NCBI GenBank assembly: GCA_937926195.1
Contig: CALEXZ010000111.1
Coordinates: 1 to 10,146 of the forward strand
Reading direction: 5' to 3'
Length of the DNA: 10,146 bases
DNA from: an uncultured Actinomyces sp.
GTDB lineage: Bacteria; Actinomycetota; Actinomycetes; Actinomycetales; Actinomycetaceae
Below are positions 5,400-10,146 of the stretch, one piece after another (the stretch's first letter is position 1; the number at the start of each line of letters is the position of its first letter). Under the pieces are notes generated by a model, which saw nothing but the letters and a program-made list of their open reading frames with translations, did no database searches and was not told the DNA's origin. A program made the translations under genes and the position numbers.

Positions 5400-7337
5400 A
5401 TGTCCTTGTCCACAGCCTCAGGGCTGTCCTCGCGCCCGCGCCGGGCGGCGAGCCTGGCCCTCACCCTCGCCCTGGCCACCGGCCTCGCCGTCCCGGCCGC
5501 CGCCACCGTCTTCGCCCCTCAGGCCGTCGCCGTCACTGCCGCACCCAGTGCCACACCGCGTCCGGGCGCCGGCGAGGGCACCGTGAGCGTCGACGCCGCG
5601 AGCTACACCGCCACCGGCACCGTCACCGTCTCCGGCACCGGCTTCGCCGCCGGCAACGGGCTGTCGATCAAGCTCAACGACGGCGCCTACCGTGACGGCG
5701 CCGGCTCCGACATCATCGCCACTGTCGACGTCGGAGCAGACGGCACCTTCAGCGTCCAGATCCCCCTGGCCCCCTTCGACCTGGCCGAGGGCACACACTG
5801 GTTCCGCCTCCTCGGCCCCTCGCCGGTGGTGAGCAAGTTCGTGACCTTCACCGTGTCCGCCGACGCGCCCGCCGCCAGCCCCTCGGCGGGAACGGATCCC
5901 TCCGCGAGCCCCAGCGCCAGCCCCTCGGCGGGAACGGAGCCCTCCACGAGCCCCAGCGCCTCTCCCACCTACCCCTACACCGAGGGCAGCACCGTCCACG
6001 CGGGCGCGGACTACACCATCGCCCTCGCCGCCGGCACCTCCCAGGTGCCCGGCGTCACCAACGAGCCCGGCACGGTCACCGGCATCGAGACCCAGGTCCT
6101 GCGAGGCCTGTACCAGAGCGCCTACTCCGCCAGGGACAACGCCATCTACGTCACCTCCGCCGTGGGGCGTCCCCCGGTGCGCAACTCCGCCCTCGTCAAG
6201 CTCAACGCCGACACCCTTGAGGTCATCGACTACGTGCTGCCGGCCGTGGACCCGACCGCCACCGACCGCAGCGGCAACCCGGTCGAGGGCTTCCGCTACG
6301 CCGTCTACGGCGTGGAGGTCGACGACGAGCACGGCACCGTGTGGGTGACCAACACCCGCCAGAACACCGTCGCCGTCTACGACGCCGCCACCCTCGACCT
6401 CATCAAGCAGCTCGACAAGGGCATCGTCGGCCACCCCCGCGACGTCATCGTCGACGCCACCCGCGACCGTGTCTACGTCGGCGCGGCGCGCGGCAACCAG
6501 ATCGCCGTCTTCGACTCCACCACCTACGAGCAGGTCGCGACCTACACCATCGGAACCGGCCGCGACGACTTCTCGGTCATGTCCCTCGCCTTCGACGAGG
6601 CCGCCGGACGGCTGTACACCCCCTCGATGTCGACCTCCGAGGTTGCCGTCATCGACGTCACCACGGGTGCGACCAACCAGCTGGCCCTGCCCGTCGCCCT
6701 CGACGCCGGCTCCGGCATCGCCGTCGACCCGAGCACCCACCGCCTCTACCTCACCGACCAGAGAACCGGCTCCCTCACCGTCGTCGAGGCCGACGGGTCC
6801 CTGGTCTACTCCAGGCCCACCGCCGAGGGCCTGACCAACGCTGACGGACAGGCCGTGTCCTCCGGCGCCCTCAGCGTCGCCCTGGACCCCCTCAACAAGC
6901 GCGTCTACGTCGCCAACCGCAACGCGGGCACCATCACGGTGCACGACCTCGACGGCAACCTCCTCCAGACCCTCGACTCCGGCCGCTACGCCAACCACGT
7001 CGAGTACGACGGCCGCGGCAACGTCTACGCCGTGAACAAGGGTGGTTCCCGCGACGGCTCGAGCTCGGTGGACTACATCCAGCGCTTCAGCGTCGTTGCG
7101 GCGCAGCCGACCGCCTCCCCGCAGCCCACGAGTGCACCGTCCTCCATCGACAACGGCGCCACCACCGGTCCGAGCGCGGACGGCAAGCCTCAGGCCACCG
7201 TCGCCGTCTCCGTTCCGGCGGCGGCCACCGGAAGGGGCGGCCTGGCCCGCACCGGTGTGTCGCTGGGCGCCGGCCTCCTCGCCGTCTGCCTCCTAGGTGC
7301 AGGTGCCCTCCTGCTGACACGGCGCGCCAGGGCCTGA
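5400..7337 (+). CDS. Wall-anchored protein: Ig-like domain, Ser/Pro linker, YncE-type beta-propeller, LAXTG sorting signal
   Basis: This is a 645-residue secreted protein. A signal peptide (1 to about 42) precedes a beta-rich domain (about 57-152) homologous to that of the protein at 1637-2248. Next comes a linker with two 14-residue ASPSAGT[D/E]PS[A/T]SPS repeats (159-186). Residues of about 190-565 form a YncE/YVTN-like propeller with repeats such as VWVTNTRQNTVAVYD, VYVGAARGNQIAVFD, LYLTDQRTGSLTVV and VYVANRNAGTITVHD. The C terminus is LARTG (615-619), a hydrophobic stretch and RRARA, which is a class E sortase (LAXTG) signal, so the protein should be linked to peptidoglycan. ATG5400 has GGAGG at 5391-5395; an upstream in-frame GTG at 5301 falls inside the iron box and is not the start. 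E. coli YncE is likewise iron-responsive. A chelate-binding role is inferred; adhesion is an alternative. Confidence 0.88.
   Translation: MSLSTASGLSSRPRRAASLALTLALATGLAVPAAATVFAPQAVAVTAAPSATPRPGAGEGTVSVDAASYTATGTVTVSGTGFAAGNGLSIKLNDGAYRDGAGSDIIATVDVGADGTFSVQIPLAPFDLAEGTHWFRLLGPSPVVSKFVTFTVSADAPAASPSAGTDPSASPSASPSAGTEPSTSPSASPTYPYTEGSTVHAGADYTIALAAGTSQVPGVTNEPGTVTGIETQVLRGLYQSAYSARDNAIYVTSAVGRPPVRNSALVKLNADTLEVIDYVLPAVDPTATDRSGNPVEGFRYAVYGVEVDDEHGTVWVTNTRQNTVAVYDAATLDLIKQLDKGIVGHPRDVIVDATRDRVYVGAARGNQIAVFDSTTYEQVATYTIGTGRDDFSVMSLAFDEAAGRLYTPSMSTSEVAVIDVTTGATNQLALPVALDAGSGIAVDPSTHRLYLTDQRTGSLTVVEADGSLVYSRPTAEGLTNADGQAVSSGALSVALDPLNKRVYVANRNAGTITVHDLDGNLLQTLDSGRYANHVEYDGRGNVYAVNKGGSRDGSSSVDYIQRFSVVAAQPTASPQPTSAPSSIDNGATTGPSADGKPQATVAVSVPAAATGRGGLARTGVSLGAGLLAVCLLGAGALLLTRRARA
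5874..5957 (+). repeat. Two tandem 42-bp repeats coding for a Ser/Pro linker
   Basis: Units 5874-5915 and 5916-5957 encode ASPSAGTDPSASPS and ASPSAGTEPSTSPS, with a partial third copy (ASP) after them. They are nearly identical at the DNA level, so the copy number may vary between strains. Such linkers extend a surface domain through the wall. Confidence 0.85.
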
Positions 7338-7352
7338 GTGCACCGTCTTCGC

Positions 7353-7387
7353 ACGGCCCGGGCAGCCGCATCGGCTGCCCGGACCGT
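7353..7387 (+). terminator. Strong hairpin terminator after the propeller gene
   Basis: An 11-bp perfect stem (7358-7368 with 7372-7382) has a CAT loop. It extends after one mismatch by four more pairs to 7353 and 7387. It starts 16 bases after the stop codon. There is no T-tract, which is common for actinobacterial terminators. Confidence 0.75.
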
Positions 7388-7467
7388 CGGCTGTGCGCTG
7401 TGACCAACGGATCGTCGGCCCGGCCCGCTCCTCCACGGGTGGCGGCCGGGCCCGGCGGACCCGCGCG

Positions 7468-7473
7468 TACTAT
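7468..7473 (+). promoter_or_regulatory. Possible -10 element for aspS
   Basis: TACTAT fits the TAnnnT pattern of actinobacterial -10 hexamers and stands out in a very GC-rich stretch 82 bases upstream of the aspS start. No good -35 is visible. I see no T-box or other leader structure in 7388-7554. Confidence 0.3.
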
Positions 7474-7554
7474 CGGCGACGGCGCCCGCCCGTCTCGCGG
7501 TGCGCCCCGCCGGGCGCCGGCACCACGCGCCCCCAACGGAAGGACACAGCACCC

Positions 7555-9348
7555 ATGCTGCGCACCCACCACGCAGGCTCTCTGCGCCCCGCCGACATCG
7601 GCACGACCGTCACCCTCACCGGCTGGGTGGACCGCCGCCGTGACCACGGAGGCGTCGCCTTCATCGACCTGCGTGACGCCTCGGGCATCGCCCAGGTCGT
7701 CATCCGTGAGGACGTCGCGCACGACCTGCGAGCGGAGTACGTGCTGCGTGTGACCGGCGAGGTCACCCAGCGTCCCGAGGGCAACGCCAACCCCCAGCTG
7801 CCCACCGGTGAGATCGAGGTCGTCGTCGCCGACATCGAGATCCTCAACACCGCTGCGGCGCTGCCCTTCCAGGTCTCCGACCACGCCGAGGACGCCGGCC
7901 AGGTCGGTGAGGAGGCGCGCCTGCGCTACCGCTACCTCGACCTGCGCCGCTCACCCATGCAGCACGCCATCCGCCTGCGCTCGAAGGTCTCGCAGGCCGC
8001 CCGCAAGGTCCTGGCCGAGCACGACTTCGTCGAGATCGAGACGCCGACCCTCACCCGCTCCACCCCCGAGGGCGCCCGCGACTTCCTCGTCCCGGCGCGC
8101 CTGGCCCCCGGCTCCTGGTACGCCCTGCCGCAGAGCCCCCAGCTGTTCAAGCAGCTGCTCATGGTCGCCGGCATGGAGCGCTACTACCAGATCGCCCGCT
8201 GCTACCGCGACGAGGACTTCCGCGCCGACCGCCAGCCCGAGTTCACCCAGCTCGACATCGAGATGTCCTTCGTCGAGCAGGAGGACGTCATGAAGGTCGC
8301 CGAGGACGTCCTGGCCGAGGTGTGGGCGCTCATCGGCCACGAGCTGGTCACCCCGATCCCGCACATGACCTACCGCGACGCCATGGCGCGCTACGGCACC
8401 GACAAGCCCGACCTGCGCTTCGGCCTGGAGCTGGTCGAGCTCACCGAGTACTTCAAGGACACGACCTTCCGCGTCTTCCACAGCGAGTACGTCGGCGCCG
8501 TCGTCATGCCGGGGGGCGCCGCGCAGTCGCGCAGGACCTTCGACGCCTGGCAGGAGTGGGCCAAGCAGCGCGGAGCCAAGGGCCTGGCCTACGTCACGGT
8601 CTCCGAGACCGGCGAGCTCGGCGGGCCCGTGGCCAAGAACATCACCGAGACCGAGCGCGCCGGCCTGGCCGAGGCCGTCGGCGCCCGGCCCGGCGACGCC
8701 ATCTTCTTCGCCGCCGGCACCACCGAGGCCGCGCGGGCCCTGCTGGGGGCCGCCCGCCTGGAGATCGGCAAGCGCTGCGGCCTCATCGACGAGCAGGCCT
8801 GGTCCTTCGTGTGGGTCGTCGACGCGCCCCTGTTCAAGCCCTCCGCGGCCGCGAAGGAGGAGGGAGACGTCGCTCTGGGCATGTCCCCCTGGACCGCCGT
8901 GCACCACGCCTTCACCTCGCCCAAGCCGGAGTGGCTCGACACCTTCGACAAGGACCCCGGCAACGCGCTGGCCTACGCCTACGACATCGTGTGCAACGGC
9001 AACGAGATCGGCGGTGGGTCCATCCGTATCCACCGCGGGGACGTCCAGAAGCGCGTCTTCGACGTCATGGGCATCGGGCCCGAGGAGGCCCAGGAGAAGT
9101 TCGGCTTCCTGCTCGACGCCTTCACGTACGGTGCCCCGCCGCACGGCGGCATCGCCTTCGGCTGGGACCGCATCGTCTCCCTGCTCACCCACGCGGACTC
9201 CATCCGCGACGTCATCGCCTTCCCCAAGTCCGGTGGCGGCTACGACCCGCTGACCGAGGCCCCCGCCCCGATCACGGCCGAGCAGCGCAAGGAGGCCGGC
9301 GTGGACGCCACTGCTGAGGAGCGTGAGGCCGCCGCCCAGGCGCGCTGA
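7555..9348 (+). CDS. aspS: Aspartyl-tRNA synthetase (bacterial type, probably non-discriminating)
   Basis: This 597-residue class II synthetase charges tRNA-Asp with aspartate. The N-terminal OB-fold anticodon-binding domain (about 1-105) includes GWVDRRRDHGG. The catalytic core has motif 2 around YQIARCYRDEDFR (Arg218) with QPEFTQLDIEMSF after it, and motif 3 GGIAFGWDR (Arg539). The GAD insertion of bacterial AspRS lies in between, at roughly 280-420. Length and motif spacing are normal. ATG7555 is used because AAGGA at 7540-7544 precedes it and the OB fold starts at once; the open frame upstream of it is not coding. His31 and Gly76 correspond, as far as I can align by eye, to the His/Gly pair described for non-discriminating enzymes that also make Asp-tRNA-Asn. 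It looks monocistronic, between two terminators. Confidence 0.97.
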   Translation: MLRTHHAGSLRPADIGTTVTLTGWVDRRRDHGGVAFIDLRDASGIAQVVIREDVAHDLRAEYVLRVTGEVTQRPEGNANPQLPTGEIEVVVADIEILNTAAALPFQVSDHAEDAGQVGEEARLRYRYLDLRRSPMQHAIRLRSKVSQAARKVLAEHDFVEIETPTLTRSTPEGARDFLVPARLAPGSWYALPQSPQLFKQLLMVAGMERYYQIARCYRDEDFRADRQPEFTQLDIEMSFVEQEDVMKVAEDVLAEVWALIGHELVTPIPHMTYRDAMARYGTDKPDLRFGLELVELTEYFKDTTFRVFHSEYVGAVVMPGGAAQSRRTFDAWQEWAKQRGAKGLAYVTVSETGELGGPVAKNITETERAGLAEAVGARPGDAIFFAAGTTEAARALLGAARLEIGKRCGLIDEQAWSFVWVVDAPLFKPSAAAKEEGDVALGMSPWTAVHHAFTSPKPEWLDTFDKDPGNALAYAYDIVCNGNEIGGGSIRIHRGDVQKRVFDVMGIGPEEAQEKFGFLLDAFTYGAPPHGGIAFGWDRIVSLLTHADSIRDVIAFPKSGGGYDPLTEAPAPITAEQRKEAGVDATAEEREAAAQAR

Positions 9349-9363
9349 TCGCGCGGCCCGTCG

Positions 9364-9417
9364 TGTGACGCACGGTGCCCCGGCTGCCATGTGGCAGCCG
9401 GGGCACCGTGGGTCACA
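9364..9417. terminator. Long palindrome between convergent genes, probable bidirectional terminator
   Basis: The arms 9371-9389 and 9392-9410 are perfectly complementary over 19 bp around a central TG. After one G-G mismatch, six further pairs (TGTGAC with GTCACA) extend the structure to 9364 and 9417. It lies 15 bases after the aspS stop and 28 bases from the stop of the convergent minus-strand gene, so it can end both transcripts. There is no T-tract on either side. Confidence 0.85.
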
Positions 9418-9445
9418 GGGACGTCGTCTCAGAGCCGGACCGGGG

Positions 9446-9766
9446 TCAGGCGGCGTGGGTGCAGGTCTGGCAGGTGCAGTCCTCGCACACGCAGGAGGAG
9501 CACGAGTCCGAGCAGTGCTCGCAGGAGCAGGTGGCGTGGTTGCAGGTCGGGCAGGTGCAGCTGTCGCAGTCACAGGCGGCGCAGACGTCGTTGCAGTCGC
9601 TGCACTCGCACACGGTGCACTCGTCGTAGTGCCCGCCGTCCTCACGGTGCGCGTGGCCGTCGTGGAGGTAGTCGACGTGGTCGCCGTGGATGACGGCGAG
9701 GTGGCCGCAGCCCGGGCCGTGGGTGTGGGTGTGGGCCTCGGCCGGGTGGTGGGCGGTGGTGCTCAT
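9446..9766 (-). CDS. His- and Cys-rich metal-binding protein with two nine-Cys metallothionein-like modules
   Basis: This small protein has 106 residues, of which 20 are Cys and 15 are His, with no signal peptide or membrane segment. Residues 1-49 are His-rich, with an HTHTHGPGCGH stretch, then HGDHVDYLHDGHAH and GGHYDE. Residues 53-79 and 80-106 are a tandem duplication. Each copy follows C-x-C-x2-C-x3-C-x2-C-x-C-x2-C-x-C-x2-C-x-H-A, with all nine Cys and the His kept. The composition predicts binding of several Zn, Cu or Cd ions in the cytoplasm, as in metallothioneins, but the spacing does not match SmtA/BmtA or MymT as I recall them. The start at 9766 has AAGGAGA (9771-9777 on the plus strand) four bases away. 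A longer open frame to 10018 lacks such a site and has an unlike composition. The gene probably has its own metal-regulated promoter. Confidence 0.88.
   Translation of the reverse strand: MSTTAHHPAEAHTHTHGPGCGHLAVIHGDHVDYLHDGHAHREDGGHYDECTVCECSDCNDVCAACDCDSCTCPTCNHATCSCEHCSDSCSSCVCEDCTCQTCTHAA
9449..9610 (-). repeat. 81-bp tandem duplication inside the Cys-rich gene
   Basis: The halves 9449-9529 and 9530-9610 are each 81 bp and code for the two nine-Cys modules. By hand alignment about 57 of 81 bases and 14 of 27 residues are identical, with no gaps. The first 31 bases of each half (plus strand) differ at only three positions. Confidence 0.85.
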
Positions 9767-9777
9767 GGGGTCTCCTT

Positions 9778-9799
9778 GCGTGGATGCGTGGATGCGTGG
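9778..9799 (-). repeat. Short 8-bp tandem repeat in the 5' leader of the Cys-rich gene
   Basis: On the plus strand GCGTGGAT occurs twice and then GCGTGG. The repeat sits immediately upstream of the ribosome binding site. It might affect mRNA folding or be a slippage-prone tract; it is short and may have no function. Confidence 0.6.
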
Positions 9800-9894
9800 T
9801 CTGTGGGTGTGCTCCCGGCACGGTGCGTGCAGGTGCTGCGCCCGCCAGAGGAATTGATGACAGGGTAAGGAGAAATGCAGCGGAAATACAAACA

Positions 9895-9960
9895 TGAAAA
9901 CGATTCCAAGTATGCCCCGACAATGAAAACCGTTCTTATTCGCACGTGCCTTGAAAACGA
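9895..9960. promoter_or_regulatory. Three TGAAAAC repeats in the divergent promoter region, Fur-family (Zur-like) operator candidate
   Basis: TGAAAAC begins at 9895, 9924 and 9952, spaced 29 and 28 bp. The middle copy is part of the inverted repeat 9922-9940, AATGAAAACCGTTCTTATT, in which seven of nine pairs match around C9931. That 9-1-9 layout is typical of Fur-family sites, and TGAAAA recalls actinobacterial Zur boxes of the TGAAAAtgATTTTCA type. The outer copies keep mainly the left half. The surrounding 9851-9960 is only about 43% GC by hand count. The sites lie 129 to 194 bp upstream of the Cys-rich gene and 57 to 122 bp upstream of the YciO-family gene. Confidence 0.5.
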
Positions 9961-10016
9961 GAACGAGTGTCAGCCCGGGGCTGTGCACGGCGACGCCGTC
10001 AGGGCACAATGGGCTC

Positions 10017-10146
10017 ATGTCGCGCTACATCGAGCTCCACCCCGCCAACCCGCAGACCCGTCTCGTCGACAAGGTCGTCGACGTCATCCGCGACGACGGC
10101 CTCATCGCCTACCCGACCGACTCCGGCTACGCCCTCGCCTGCGCCC
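10017..10146 (+). CDS. yciO: YciO-family (YrdC/Sua5-like) protein, N-terminal part (continues past the window end)
   Basis: The first 43 codons are visible. They read MSRYIELHPANPQTRLVD, then a helix, then GLIAYPTDSGYALACA. The HPxNPQxRL opening and the YPTDSGYAL strand match the start of E. coli YciO closely as I recall it. YciO belongs to the YrdC/Sua5/TsaC fold, whose members bind ATP and threonine or nucleic acid. TsaC/Sua5 make threonylcarbamoyl-AMP for the t6A tRNA modification, while the exact role of YciO is less certain. ATG10017 fits the homologous N terminus. There is no good ribosome binding site; CACAAT at 10005-10010 could be a -10 whose transcript starts at the ATG (leaderless), but this is speculative. 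Confidence 0.88.
   Translation, partial: MSRYIELHPANPQTRLVDKVVDVIRDDGLIAYPTDSGYALACA

Noticed and set aside
5418..6998. Minus-strand open frame of 526 codons opposite the propeller gene
   Set aside because: Gly/Val/Asp-rich shadow without motifs; the plus strand holds a well supported protein.
7951..9645. Minus-strand open frame of 564 codons opposite aspS
   Set aside because: It runs through aspS, the palindrome and the Cys-rich gene in a wrong frame; composition is that of a shadow.
9763..9945. Upstream 60-codon minus-strand frame whose TGA overlaps the start of the Cys-rich gene (ATGA)
   Set aside because: The overlap hints at coupling, but the GTG start has no ribosome binding site, there is no recognisable protein, and the frame crosses the putative operators. 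Kept only as a remote leader-peptide possibility.
9446..10018. Longer N-terminal extension (190 residues) of the Cys-rich protein
   Set aside because: The extension crosses the AT-rich regulatory region, has an unlike Phe-rich composition and no ribosome binding site, while the start at 9766 has AAGGAGA at good spacing.
9875..10146. Plus-strand frame starting MQRKYKHENDSK after AAGGAG at 9867-9872
   Set aside because: The Shine-Dalgarno-like site is only two bases from the ATG, and the frame runs into the YciO-family gene out of frame, becoming Arg/Pro-rich shadow sequence.

Overview
The window is about 72% GC by eye and looks like a chromosomal segment of a high-GC Gram-positive bacterium, most likely an Actinomyces-type member of the Actinomycetaceae. 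The grounds are strong GC bias at third codon positions, DtxR/IdeR-type iron boxes, a cell-wall sorting signal of the LAXTG type used by class E sortases, and an AspRS of actinobacterial character. The taxonomic call is inference from style, not from a marker search.

Positions 1-7390 form an iron-acquisition region. It opens with the C-terminal end of a Fes/IroE-like siderophore esterase (1-417). A DtxR/IdeR-like box (463-481) then precedes a five-gene operon: a lipoprotein substrate-binding protein (540-1580), a small single-pass surface protein with an Ig-like domain (1637-2248), two FecCD-type permeases (2245-3291 and 3288-4334) and a FepC-type ATPase (4331-5176). The last three junctions are GTGA/ATGA/GTGA start-stop overlaps. 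A second iron box (5297-5315) lies before a 645-residue secreted protein (5400-7337). That protein carries the same Ig-like domain at its N terminus, a Ser/Pro repeat linker, a YncE-type beta-propeller and a C-terminal LARTG sorting signal, and it ends at a strong hairpin terminator. The likely job is capture of an iron chelate at the wall or membrane, hand-over to the ABC importer, and release of iron by the esterase. The sharing of one domain between the operon's membrane protein and the wall-anchored propeller is the most unusual part.

Positions 7555-9348 encode aspartyl-tRNA synthetase (aspS), whose sequence suggests the non-discriminating type. It ends at a long near-perfect palindrome (9364-9417), which probably acts as a bidirectional terminator.

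Positions 9446-10146 hold a convergent 106-residue protein on the minus strand. It has a His-rich N terminus (15 His in total) and a C terminus made of two tandem 27-residue modules, each with nine cysteines, so it looks like a metallothionein-like metal chelator. It is divergent from the start of a YciO-family gene (10017 to window end). The AT-rich divergent intergenic region has three TGAAAAC repeats at 28-29 bp spacing, one of them part of a 9-1-9 inverted repeat like a Fur-family (possibly Zur) operator. This metal-binding gene and its control region are the best candidates for something not well described.
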